Source of the DNA: Pseudoselenomonas ruminantium
GTDB taxonomy: Bacteria > Bacillota > Negativicutes > Selenomonadales > Selenomonadaceae
Reading direction: 5' to 3'
Assembly (NCBI GenBank): GCA_902781305.1
Contig: CACZIV010000011.1
Coordinates: 1-55,970, forward strand
Length of the DNA stretch: 55,970 nt
Positions 36,411-44,549 of the stretch are shown here, one piece after another. Every line of letters begins with the position of its first letter. Positions within the stretch are counted from its first letter, which is position 1. Under the pieces are notes generated by a model, which made no database searches, was not told the origin of the DNA, and saw only the letters and a list, made by a program, of their open reading frames with translations. Both the position numbers and the translations under genes were made by a program.

Positions 36411-37976
36411 TCACAGTGCAGTCATCTGTTTCTGACGCAGTTCCTTTAACGCAGCTGACAGATTTTCCCGAATATCACCAGCCAACAGGCCTTCACCTTT
36501 TTCACCATAGGCAATATCCCCCGCCCGACCATGCAGATATACCCCCATCAAAGGTGCCAGACCGCTTTCCGTCTGTTTCATCAGACCGGCAATCGTTCCT
36601 GCCAGCACATCACCGCTGCCTGCCGTAGCCATTCCCGGGTTGCCCAGCGTAGACAAAAAGACCATGCCATCCGGATAAGCAATCAGCGTACACTCACTCT
36701 TTACCACCAATATGCACTGATACTCCGCAGCAGCCTCACGCACAATCGGAAGCAACGACTCACGCAGCTCCGGCACGGAAACACCCAAGAGTCCGGCCAT
36801 CTCCCCTAAATGCGGCGTAAGAACGGGAACCTGCGGCAGCTTGCTCAAATCATCCGGCTGGTGATTAAACGCAAAAATGGCATCCGCATCCATAATCAGC
36901 GGCTTGTTTACCTTAGCCGTGAACATACGGATTAATTCCTGCGTTTCCATGGCGCGGCCCAGGCCCGGGCCAATAAGTACAGCATCATGGCTCTGCGACA
37001 ATTCCAGCAAGCGGTTCAAAGCTTGTTCGCCACTCAATATTCCTGCAACCGTCTCCTCCACCGGCTGAACCATCACTTCCTGCAGCTGCCCGGCCAAAAT
37101 CGGCTGCACAGACGCCGGCACAGCCAGGGTAACCACCCCCGCGCCAGCCCGCAAGGCAGACATTGCCGCCAACGCTGCAGCGCCGGTCATCCCTAAGGAG
37201 CCTGCAATCACGAGTATTCTGCCGCAATCCCCTTTATGCACCGCTTTGCCCCGCAGCGGCAAAAGCGTTTTGGCCAGTTTATCATTCAACAGCGACTGCT
37301 GAATCTTATCGCTTTGCAATAACGACTGCGGAATACCGATATCGTCCACAATCAACTGCCCGGTCATATCCGCACCGGGGCTCAACAAATGCCCCACCTT
37401 GGGCAATCCCAAAGTCAGCGTCATGTCTGCCATCACAGCAACGGTTGAAACCCTTCCCGTATCCGCTTCTACGCCGCTGGGAATATCAATGGCCAGTACC
37501 TTTTTCCCCGCCTCATTGACTTCTTCAATCAAACGCAAAACCTTTTTCTTCAATTCGCCATTAAAGCCCGTGCCTAAAATGCCATCCAAAACAGCATCGG
37601 TAAACTTTAAGGCCAAATGCAGCCGATTCCAGTCCCGGTCTTCCTCCAGTCTATGCACTTCCAGCCCCATTTTGTCCGTCGTCTTTTTCATGCGGGACGC
37701 CGTCGTTTTTAGATGTTCGGGCTCGCAAGTGAGGAAAATCTTGATTTTAGCCCCCATATTACTAAGGTACCTAGCTGCAGCAAAAGCATCGCCGCCATTA
37801 TTGCCGCTGCCTGCCAGTACACAAATCGTCTTGCCTGCCACAGTCCCCAGCAAATGCTCCATCGCCTGTGCCACTCTGTGCCCGGCACTTTCCATCAGTA
37901 GCAATTCCGGCAGCCCATATTCCTCCGCTGCCAGCCGGTCAATATTCCGCATTTCTTCACTTGTTGCAATCTTCAT
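36411..37976 (-). CDS. nnr: Bifunctional NAD(P)H-hydrate epimerase/dehydratase
   Basis: The fused enzyme repairs hydrated NAD(P)H. The N-terminal YjeF_N epimerase domain (about 1-215) contains LLMESAGHRVAQAM and LAGSGNNGGDAFAAARYL. The C-terminal ribokinase-like dehydratase (about 235-510) contains LVIAGSLGMTGAAALAA, VLIGPGLGR, VLTPHLGEMAGLLG and the anion hole TAGSGDVLAGTIAG. Length (521-522) is normal. The start is one of two consecutive ATGs overlapping the acpS stop, after GGAGG, so the two genes are coupled, a common pairing. Confidence 0.96.
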   Translation of the reverse strand: MKIATSEEMRNIDRLAAEEYGLPELLLMESAGHRVAQAMEHLLGTVAGKTICVLAGSGNNGGDAFAAARYLSNMGAKIKIFLTCEPEHLKTTASRMKKTTDKMGLEVHRLEEDRDWNRLHLALKFTDAVLDGILGTGFNGELKKKVLRLIEEVNEAGKKVLAIDIPSGVEADTGRVSTVAVMADMTLTLGLPKVGHLLSPGADMTGQLIVDDIGIPQSLLQSDKIQQSLLNDKLAKTLLPLRGKAVHKGDCGRILVIAGSLGMTGAAALAAMSALRAGAGVVTLAVPASVQPILAGQLQEVMVQPVEETVAGILSGEQALNRLLELSQSHDAVLIGPGLGRAMETQELIRMFTAKVNKPLIMDADAIFAFNHQPDDLSKLPQVPVLTPHLGEMAGLLGVSVPELRESLLPIVREAAAEYQCILVVKSECTLIAYPDGMVFLSTLGNPGMATAGSGDVLAGTIAGLMKQTESGLAPLMGVYLHGRAGDIAYGEKGEGLLAGDIRENLSAALKELRQKQMTAL

Positions 37977-38350
37977 CATTCTGCCTCCATCACACACTGT
38001 GCCGCTGCATATTCTTTCGTATGCGTCAACGATAACCAAATTTTTGCTACGCCTTTGTTCTGCGCAAAATCGGCAAAAAATCCCGTAAGCCCCACCTGCG
38101 GACAGCCCAAATCATCCGGCAGAATTTCAATTTCCGTAAGGCTGCCGCCCCGCAGCCCAGTGCCGAAAGCCTTTAATACAGCCTCCTTGCCGGCGAAGCG
38201 GGCAGCAAAACTCTGGCCTGCCTGCTGTCCCCGACTGCGGCAATAAGCAATCTCTGCCGGAGTAAATACGCGGCTTACAAAACTATCCCGCGCCACGGCC
38301 TTATCCACCCGTGCCACTTCCACAATATCCATACCAATTCCTGTAACCAA
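37976..38350 (-). CDS. acpS: Holo-[acyl-carrier-protein] synthase
   Basis: AcpS attaches the phosphopantetheine arm from CoA to acyl carrier protein. The 124-residue protein has the metal-binding GIGMDIVEVARVDK opening and RFAGKEAVLKAFG, the two conserved signatures, followed by LSLTHTKEYAAAQCVME. It overlaps nnr. Confidence 0.96.
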   Translation of the reverse strand: MVTGIGMDIVEVARVDKAVARDSFVSRVFTPAEIAYCRSRGQQAGQSFAARFAGKEAVLKAFGTGLRGGSLTEIEILPDDLGCPQVGLTGFFADFAQNKGVAKIWLSLTHTKEYAAAQCVMEAE

Positions 38351-38390
38351 GCCATCCTCCTACAGTTTTACCGTTTCTTGACAAAGAATA

Positions 38391-38410
38391 AGCCGGCCTA
38401 CCAGCCGGCT
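38391..38410 (-). terminator. Terminator of the motA-motB pair
   Basis: AGCCGGC (38391-38397) pairs with GCCGGCT (38404-38410); TTATTCTTTG follows on the minus strand. It lies 18 bases past the motB stop. Confidence 0.7.
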
Positions 38411-38427
38411 ATATCTTGCCTTACCTA

Positions 38428-39309
38428 TTACATTGACGTTGTTGCCATATTGCTGCCAGCCGCGCCATTCGTTGATGGCGTAGCAGGACCGCTGTTCGCA
38501 GCCGGAGTATTTGCTGCTCCCGTATCCGTATTTGCTCCCTGCTTACCGCCTGGAGCCTCATTGGGATTAAACCGATAATTCCGCGCAATAAAGATTTCTA
38601 CCCGACGGTTTTGCTGTCTGCCAGCATCCGTCTTGTTGTCAGCAATCGGCCGATACTCACTATAACCAATCGCACTAAACCGCGCCGGATTCAACGATTT
38701 TTCAGCAGCTAACACAGCTTTCATCAAATTCATCGCACGGGAAGCACTCAACTCCCAGTTGGAAGGATACTGCGCCGTACTGATGGGCACGTTATCCGTA
38801 TGCCCGGAAATAACCACCCGTTCCGGCAGAGACGCCAACATGCCGGCCACTACAGGCACAATGGACTGTGCCTGCCCGACAAGCTGAGCAGAGCCAGAGG
38901 GGAACAAAGCTCGTTCCTTAATGCGAATCATCAGACCTTCTTCTGCCATTTCTGTACTCAGCTGGTCTTCCAGATGATTTTCCTCGATGTATTCCTGCAT
39001 CTTTTTCTGAATTTCTTCTAACTGTTTGTTTTCGGCAAAATAAGCAGAATTACCTAAGTCTTCATCCGAAGGAGTCTCCGCCCGGCGGCCGACATTAGGG
39101 CCGGCCTTATCAAAGAAGGACGGGCCGCCCATATTGAAGGCTGCCGTAAAAGCCTGGGCAAGTTCTGACATCTTCTTCTGGTCTGTCTGCGAAATAGCAA
39201 ACAAAGCGATAAAGAGCGCCAAAAGCAAGGTCATCAAGTCAGAATATGGCAGGAGCCAAGGCTCGCCTTCATGTTCTTCATGAGGCGGATGATGTTTTTT
39301 TCTAGCCAT
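38428..39309 (-). CDS. motB: Flagellar motor protein MotB
   Basis: MotB anchors the stator to peptidoglycan and carries the proton- or ion-binding aspartate. The 293-residue protein has one membrane helix with the conserved Asp in PYSDLMTLLLALFIALFAIS, a linker, and a C-terminal OmpA-like domain with VVISGHTDNVPI, NWELSASRAMNLM and NRRVEIFI. The start at 39309 follows GAAGGAG; this site lies within what would be the original end of motA. The C-terminal tail is rich in Ala, Asn, Gly and Pro. Confidence 0.94.
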   Translation of the reverse strand: MARKKHHPPHEEHEGEPWLLPYSDLMTLLLALFIALFAISQTDQKKMSELAQAFTAAFNMGGPSFFDKAGPNVGRRAETPSDEDLGNSAYFAENKQLEEIQKKMQEYIEENHLEDQLSTEMAEEGLMIRIKERALFPSGSAQLVGQAQSIVPVVAGMLASLPERVVISGHTDNVPISTAQYPSNWELSASRAMNLMKAVLAAEKSLNPARFSAIGYSEYRPIADNKTDAGRQQNRRVEIFIARNYRFNPNEAPGGKQGANTDTGAANTPAANSGPATPSTNGAAGSNMATTSM

Positions 39310-39332
39310 CAAATCACTCCTTCTTCAACCCT

Positions 39333-40043
39333 TCACGTTCGGACTGAGGAATGAATACCATCAGTTTTGCTTCCAATAATCATACGCTTTTCGCTGACCT
39401 CTGCCTTGGACAAAAGTTTCAGCTTATTCGCCATGGGCAGATACACAACGTATGCAGTAAAAATACCCAGGATTGTAGCAACGAATGCTGCTGCAATAGC
39501 ATGACCTAACTTGTTAACGTCGTTCAAGTTACCCAAGGCAGCGATAAGACCGATAACGGCGCCCAACACACCAAGGGTCGGAGCATAAAGACCTGCCTGT
39601 TCAAGCATGGAACGCCCTTCAGCATGGCGTTCCTGCATAACAGCAAGCTCTGCATCCAAAACATCACCAACGAATTCCGGGTCCATACCATCAATGACCA
39701 TCCCCAACCCTGTACGGAAGAACGGGTCTTCAATATCCTGCACCTTACTTTCCAAGGCCAGAATACCTTCACGGCGGGCAATTTGGGAAAGTTCGATGAA
39801 CATATTGAGCAAATCCGCTTTTTCATGAAGTGCTGGTTTGAAGAAAACCATTTTAATCAGTTTAGGCAGATTTTTCAACTGGTTCATGTTGAAAGCCGTG
39901 AACAAACAAGAGAACGTACCACAAATAATAATCAGGAATGCTGCCGGGTTGTTCAGCGAGCTAATCGGTGCGCCCTTGATAATCATACCTACGAATACGG
40001 AGATAAGACCACCTACCGCACCAATGAGTGTTGAAATTTCCAA
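39333..40043 (-). CDS. motA: Flagellar motor protein MotA with altered C-terminus
   Basis: MotA is the membrane stator subunit that pairs with MotB. The 236-residue frame has four membrane helices, the cytoplasmic loop with the conserved RREGILALES, and GAVIGLIAALGNL. It runs normally to SEKRMII and then reads GSKTDGIHSSVRT to a stop. In another frame the same DNA reads EAKLMVFIPQSEREGLKKE and ends at 39314, just before motB, which looks like a true MotA ending. The expected EGIL...NPR segment between the two is missing. I infer a frameshifting deletion of roughly 50 bases. Function may be impaired. Confidence 0.9.
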   Translation of the reverse strand: MEISTLIGAVGGLISVFVGMIIKGAPISSLNNPAAFLIIICGTFSCLFTAFNMNQLKNLPKLIKMVFFKPALHEKADLLNMFIELSQIARREGILALESKVQDIEDPFFRTGLGMVIDGMDPEFVGDVLDAELAVMQERHAEGRSMLEQAGLYAPTLGVLGAVIGLIAALGNLNDVNKLGHAIAAAFVATILGIFTAYVVYLPMANKLKLLSKAEVSEKRMIIGSKTDGIHSSVRT

Positions 40044-40224
40044 GATAAAAGCCCCCCTAACCTTCCTTTGCTAACGAAGGAACATCATCTATTTTTTGCA
40101 TATACTTGTACATACTTGTATAATTCCATACCAAAAACAAAAATCCTACTAACTTGGCGGAAAATTTTTTCCTCTTTTTATAATAAATTTTTATTATTAT
40201 ATCATACATTCATCAAAAATATGG

Positions 40225-40230
40225 TATAAT
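40225..40230 (+). promoter_or_regulatory. Probable -10 box of the LysR-type regulator gene
   Basis: TATAAT 44 bases before the ATG in an AT-rich intergenic region; I see no strong -35. The gap from 40044 to 40273 also holds the divergent motA start. Confidence 0.5.
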
Positions 40231-40273
40231 AGATGGGAATAAAACTAGTTTATATAGAGAAAGAAGCGATACG

Positions 40274-41170
40274 ATGGAACTAAGACAACTTGAATATTTC
40301 CAGATGGCCAGCCGTCTGCGAAATATCACCAGAGCTGCGGAGCGTCTCCGTGTATCCCAGCCCAACATCACCGTAGCGATTAAAAAGCTGGAGGCAGAAC
40401 TGGGCATTCAGCTCTTTGACCGCAGCCAGAAACAGCTTTCCCTGACTCCGGAGGGAGCCGTCTTTCTCAATCGCGTAGAGCTGGCGCTGCGCAATATTCA
40501 GGATGCTGTACTGGAAGTCAACGATTACAAACAGCTCCAAAAAGGTACCATCAAAATCGGTATTCCGCCGATGATGGGTGCCTACCTTTTCCCCAAAATC
40601 TTCTCCAGTTTCCAACGCCGTTATTCCCATTTGGAAATCTTCATGCATGAAGAAGGTTCCATGTCCATTCGCGAACAGCTGGAACGCGATGAACTGGACT
40701 TTGGCATCATCATCATCTCCGGTGCCAGCAATCATCTGCAGCTCCTGCCCATGACCCAGGATCAGATTGTCTGCTGCGTTCCCGAAGACAGCCCGCTGGC
40801 AGCCAAGAAAAGCATTTCCCTTCACGATATTGCTGAGGAAAACATCATCATGCTGAAGGAAGGCTCCTTCCTGCGTCAGGCTATACTTTCCCGAATGAAG
40901 GATGAAAACATCACGCCCAACATCGTACTGGAGTCCAATCAGGTCGTTACCTTGAAAGGATTGGTTGCCAGTGGTGTCGGCATTGCCTTTCTGCTTAACA
41001 TGGTAGTCGAAGATACGCCCGGTGTCAAGGCCATTCCGCTATCTGACCCGCTTATTGTCGATGTCGGCCTTGCTTGGAAAAAAGACCGCTATATCTCTAA
41101 AGCAGCCCAATCCTTCATTGATTTCTGCAAAGATTTGCTCAAGGAACGGAATGCCAAAGCAAAAAAATAA
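40274..41170 (+). CDS. LysR-family transcriptional regulator
   Basis: The 298-residue protein has an N-terminal winged helix-turn-helix (about 1-60, with RAAERLRVSQPNITVAIKKL) and a C-terminal periplasmic-binding-like effector domain (about 90-290) with IKIGIPPMMGAYLFPKI. Such regulators usually control a nearby or divergent gene in response to a small ligand. The closest transport gene, dcuB, is convergent; motA is divergent. Target and ligand are unknown. AAAGAAG precedes the start, and a strong two-way terminator follows. Confidence 0.93.
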   Translation: MELRQLEYFQMASRLRNITRAAERLRVSQPNITVAIKKLEAELGIQLFDRSQKQLSLTPEGAVFLNRVELALRNIQDAVLEVNDYKQLQKGTIKIGIPPMMGAYLFPKIFSSFQRRYSHLEIFMHEEGSMSIREQLERDELDFGIIIISGASNHLQLLPMTQDQIVCCVPEDSPLAAKKSISLHDIAEENIIMLKEGSFLRQAILSRMKDENITPNIVLESNQVVTLKGLVASGVGIAFLLNMVVEDTPGVKAIPLSDPLIVDVGLAWKKDRYISKAAQSFIDFCKDLLKERNAKAKK

Positions 41171-41181
41171 ACATAAGACAC

Positions 41182-41213
41182 AAAATCGGCGGTTCATACG
41201 AACCGCCGATTTT
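41182..41213. terminator. Bidirectional terminator between the LysR gene and dcuB
   Basis: AAAATCGGCGGTTC (41182-41195) pairs perfectly with GAACCGCCGATTTT (41200-41213) across ATAC. The A and T flanks serve both the plus-strand regulator gene and minus-strand dcuB. Confidence 0.9.
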
Positions 41214-41230
41214 GTTATGCTAGTTTGCAA

Positions 41231-42613
41231 TTACATCACGATATGTGCCATGACAAAGCCCATGCAGCAACCAGTTGCTACACCGATAAGGCCCGGAATC
41301 ATAAAGCTGTGATTCAGGATGTACTTGCCGATGCGGGTAGTACCGGAACGGTCGAAGCCAATGCAGGCCAGGTCGGAGGGATAAGTCGGCAGGAAGAAGT
41401 AACCATAGCAGGCAGAGATGAAGGACATAATCATCACCGGGTCCATGCCTACAGACAGAGCCAGCGGCACAACGATGGCGATAGCTGCGGCCTGCGAGTT
41501 AACCAGCTTGGACGTCAGGAAGGCGATGATAGCATATGCCCAGGGATAAGCCGTTACGGCAGCACCGAGGCTCTGCTTGAGGAAGGTCATATGTGCACCG
41601 AAGTACGTGCTGGCCATCCAGGCAACACCATATACGGATACGAGCGCTACGATACCAGAACGGAATACCTGGCTGTTGCCCACATCCTTAGCCTTGATGT
41701 TGCAGGTCAGGAGAATCATGGCTGCTACGAAGAGCATAACCATCTGAATGACTACCGTCATGGAGATGGGTTTCATAACGCCCTTGGCATTCGGGAAATG
41801 CGGCAGCAAATCCGGGAAGTTGCCCAGGCAGGCGATAACGAGAATACCCGCGAAGAAGATGTACATTGCACGGTAGTAGGTCGCCGGCAGTTCCTTGTCC
41901 ATCAGGGATTCCGTATCACCATATACATAGTTGCGGTTTTCCGGGTCCTTGATGAATTCCTGGAAGCGTTCATCATCAGCCAGTTCCTTACCACGACGAT
42001 AAGACCAAAGCGCACCACAGAGCACACCAAAGCCCGTTGCCGGAATGGATACGGCCAAAATCTGCAGTACCGTGTAATTAAAGTTATGAGCGGCAAAGAA
42101 ACCAACGATGGATACAACAGCTACCGATACAGGGGAAGCACAGATAGCCATCTGAGAAGCCACCGAAGCTACAGCCATCGGACGCTCCGGACGAATGTTC
42201 TGCTTGATGGCGATATCATAGATAATCGGGAACATGGTGTAAACCACGTGGCCGGTACCGCAGAGTACCGTCAGGAACCAAGTCGTGAGCGGAGCAAAAA
42301 TCGTAACCTGTTTCGGATTGCTGCGCAGGAATTTCTCTGCGTACTTCAGCATAACCGTAAGACCGCCGGAAGTCTGCAAGAAGCCGGCGCAGGTAACTAC
42401 TGCCAAAATCGTAAGCATTACGTCAATCGGCGGAGTACCCGGTTTGTACTGGAATACAAACGTAAAAATGATGAGACCAATGCCACTGATAACTGCCAGA
42501 CCGATACCGCCATGGCGGACACCGAAACTGATAACTGCCAGACCGATACCGCCATGGCGGACACCGAAAATCAAGCAGGCCAGAAGCACTACGAGACCTA
42601 ATAACATTTCCAT
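41231..42613 (-). CDS. dcuB: Anaerobic C4-dicarboxylate transporter, DcuB-like
   Basis: Dcu carriers exchange fumarate or aspartate for succinate in anaerobic respiration. The 460-residue protein follows DcuB closely: GTGHVVYTMFPIIYD, NIRPERPMAVASVASQMAI, ENRNYVYGDTESLMDKELP, KLVNSQAAAIAIVVPLAL and LPTYPSDLACIGFDRSGTT. It is about 14 residues longer than E. coli DcuB. The extra length comes from an exact tandem duplication of FGVRHGGIGLAVIS near the N-terminus, in the first membrane helix. Apart from that no defect is visible. AGGGAG precedes the start, and the gene shares a terminator with the convergent LysR gene. Confidence 0.94.
   Translation of the reverse strand: MEMLLGLVVLLACLIFGVRHGGIGLAVISFGVRHGGIGLAVISGIGLIIFTFVFQYKPGTPPIDVMLTILAVVTCAGFLQTSGGLTVMLKYAEKFLRSNPKQVTIFAPLTTWFLTVLCGTGHVVYTMFPIIYDIAIKQNIRPERPMAVASVASQMAICASPVSVAVVSIVGFFAAHNFNYTVLQILAVSIPATGFGVLCGALWSYRRGKELADDERFQEFIKDPENRNYVYGDTESLMDKELPATYYRAMYIFFAGILVIACLGNFPDLLPHFPNAKGVMKPISMTVVIQMVMLFVAAMILLTCNIKAKDVGNSQVFRSGIVALVSVYGVAWMASTYFGAHMTFLKQSLGAAVTAYPWAYAIIAFLTSKLVNSQAAAIAIVVPLALSVGMDPVMIMSFISACYGYFFLPTYPSDLACIGFDRSGTTRIGKYILNHSFMIPGLIGVATGCCMGFVMAHIVM
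42485..42568. repeat. Perfect 42-bp tandem duplication inside dcuB
   Basis: Positions 42485-42526 and 42527-42568 are identical, each beginning ACTGATAACTGCCAGACC and ending CGGACACCGAA. Because 42 is divisible by three the frame is kept and 14 residues are added. Confidence 0.98.
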
Positions 42614-42894
42614 AATTATTAATCTCCCTTTCCTTAAAAAATCTCGTTAACAGATCATGTCCCCTTGTGGTTTCTATTCGTCAAAGCTAAGAAATCTCCT
42701 GCAAGCGGCAAAAAAATTTCATAACTTTTCTAAATAGTATCAATAAACCCTAAAACCTGCTAACACGTTGCTAATTATACTACAAAATCTATATATTAGT
42801 AAATACTATTTATTATAAAATATTTTAATGATTATTTACGTTTATTGTAAATTAATCATAAACCATCATATACATTCAAAGTGAACACCAATGC
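42614..42894. other. AT-rich intergenic region upstream of dcuB
   Basis: Divergent dcuB and the AGCS symporter share this about 450-base gap with the symporter leader. The part from 42720 to 42890 is strongly AT-rich, with runs such as TATTTATTATAAAATATT. No ORF, tRNA or conserved operator is seen; promoters for dcuB are likely here. Confidence 0.5.
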
Positions 42895-42924
42895 TTGACA
42901 CCAACTAAACAAATTCAGTATAAT
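42895..42924 (+). promoter_or_regulatory. Promoter of the AGCS symporter gene
   Basis: TTGACA (42895-42900) and TATAAT (42919-42924) with 18 bases between, both perfect consensus boxes. Transcription should start near 42931 and run through the structured leader. Confidence 0.85.
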
Positions 42925-42930
42925 AACTAT

Positions 42931-43040
42931 GTCATAAAAACATACTTTAAGGCAACGGCGCCTTTTGCGACTCCCAGTCAATAGTCAGGCAGGATAACTG
43001 TCTCCTTTTGGCTGTGCAGCAGCAAAAGGCGTTTTATTTT
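42931..43040 (+). ncRNA. Structured 5' leader of the AGCS symporter, possible riboswitch or attenuator
   Basis: CGCCTTTTGC (42959-42968) pairs perfectly with GCAAAAGGCG (43022-43031), closing a domain with three small hairpins: GACT/AGTC (42969-42979), GGCAG/CTGTC with a GATAA loop (42988-43002) and GCTG/CAGC (43011-43020). TTTTATTTT follows the closing stem, so the whole fold could stop transcription 26 bases before the symporter start. It does not show the glycine, lysine or glutamine riboswitch core motifs that I know. The structure is visible; ligand control is inference. Confidence 0.6.
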
Positions 43041-43065
43041 ACCAATTAAAGAAAGAAGGTTATTT

Positions 43066-44484
43066 ATGGAATTACTAAATTCTATGGTCGACAGCATCAA
43101 TACCCTGCTATGGTCTTATGTCCTCATTGTTGTTCTCGTAGGCTGCGGCATTTACTTCACCTTTGCCACAAAATTTGTCCAGCTGCGCATGCTGCCGGAA
43201 ATGATTCGTCTGCTCACTGAGGGAATGGGCACCAAGACAGAGGGAAATTCAATCAGTGCCTTTCAGGCATTCTGCGTCAGCACCGCCTCCCGTGTAGGTG
43301 TTGGCAATATCGCCGGTGTAGCGATTGCCATCGTCACCGGCGGCCCCGGTGCAGTATTCTGGATGTGGGTTATCGCCTTTATTGGCTGTGCTACAGGCTT
43401 TGTCGAAAGTACGTTAGCACAGATTTACAAAATTCAGCGTCCGGACGGCTCCTTCCATGGCGGGCCTGCTTATTACATCAAAAATGCCCTGCACCAGCCT
43501 GGCATTGCCAAACTCTTTGCCGTGCTCTTATCCGTAACCTTCGGCCTTATCTACAATTCGGTACAGGCAAATACGATTGCCCTGTCCGCCTCCACTGCCT
43601 TTAATGTGCCCCAGTCGGTAACGGCAGGTGTGCTGGCCTTCTTCACCGGTTTGGTAATCTGCGGCGGTGTACAGCGCATTGCTCAGGTAACCGAATTCCT
43701 CGTGCCCATCATGGCTGGCCTCTACATCCTCGTAGCCATTATCATCACCATCATGAACATTGAGCAGGTTCCCGGCATGTTCGCCTTGATTATCCATGAT
43801 GCGTTCTCCCCGCAGGCTGCGGTTGGCGGCGGTCTTGGTTCCGTTATCCTCACCGGTGTAAAACGCGGCCTGTTCTCCAATGAAGCCGGTGAAGGTTCAG
43901 TACCGAATGCCGCTGCTACCGCCGATGTCAGCCATCCGGTAAAACAGGGCCTTATCCAGTCCTTCGGTGTTTATGTCGATACCTGGCTCGTATGTTCTGC
44001 TACGGCGTTCATCGTTCTGCTGACCGGCCAGTACACTGTAGGCGGCGAGCTTACCGGTATTGCACTGGCACAGGCTTCCCTTGCCAGCATCTTCGGCGCG
44101 TCTGCTCCGGCCGCTGTCGCCTTTATGATTTTGCTGTTCGCCTTCAGCTCCATCGTCGGCAACTACTACTACAGCGAAATCAATATCGCCTTCTTTGAAG
44201 GAAACAGCAAAATGGTTTTGTACCTGTTCCGCGCTTTGGTTATCGGCATGGTCATCTTCGGCAGCATGGCTGAACTCTCTCTGGTTTGGAACCTCGCTGA
44301 CCTCTTCATGGGTCTTCTCTGCCTGACCAACCTCTACGCCATCGCCCGCCTCTACAAATATGTACGGGTAACCTTCAGCAGCTATCTGGAGCAGAAAAAC
44401 CAAGGCAAGGCTGAACCCGTATTCGATCCGGCTATTCTGCCCGACGAACACGGCATCCACGCCTGGGGCGTAGACAAAGACTAA
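43066..44484 (+). CDS. Alanine/glycine:cation symporter (AGCS family)
   Basis: This 472-residue membrane protein with about 11 helices takes up alanine or glycine with sodium or protons. Signature parts are GTKTEGNSISAFQAFCVSTASRVGVGNIAG (long conserved stretch near residues 54-83), the GGPGAVFWMWVIAF segment, GLFSNEAGEGSVPNAAATAD and FAFSSIVGNYYYSEINIAF. AAGAAGG lies before the start. It has its own promoter and structured leader upstream and a terminator downstream. Confidence 0.95.
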   Translation: MELLNSMVDSINTLLWSYVLIVVLVGCGIYFTFATKFVQLRMLPEMIRLLTEGMGTKTEGNSISAFQAFCVSTASRVGVGNIAGVAIAIVTGGPGAVFWMWVIAFIGCATGFVESTLAQIYKIQRPDGSFHGGPAYYIKNALHQPGIAKLFAVLLSVTFGLIYNSVQANTIALSASTAFNVPQSVTAGVLAFFTGLVICGGVQRIAQVTEFLVPIMAGLYILVAIIITIMNIEQVPGMFALIIHDAFSPQAAVGGGLGSVILTGVKRGLFSNEAGEGSVPNAAATADVSHPVKQGLIQSFGVYVDTWLVCSATAFIVLLTGQYTVGGELTGIALAQASLASIFGASAPAAVAFMILLFAFSSIVGNYYYSEINIAFFEGNSKMVLYLFRALVIGMVIFGSMAELSLVWNLADLFMGLLCLTNLYAIARLYKYVRVTFSSYLEQKNQGKAEPVFDPAILPDEHGIHAWGVDKD

Positions 44485-44501
44485 CATCATCAGATTTGAT
44501 A

Positions 44502-44540
44502 AAAATCCCTGACAGATCTCGACCTGTCAGGGATTTTTCT
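44502..44540. terminator. Terminator between the AGCS and RND genes
   Basis: AAAATCCCTGACAG (44502-44515) pairs perfectly with CTGTCAGGGATTTT (44524-44537), followed by T residues; it can serve both converging genes. Confidence 0.9.
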
Positions 44541-44549
44541 GCTATTCGT

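Noticed and set aside
42931-43040. Glycine riboswitch before the AGCS symporter
   Set aside because: The tandem core motifs of that class are not seen; only a generic multi-hairpin domain with a terminator-like tail is supported.
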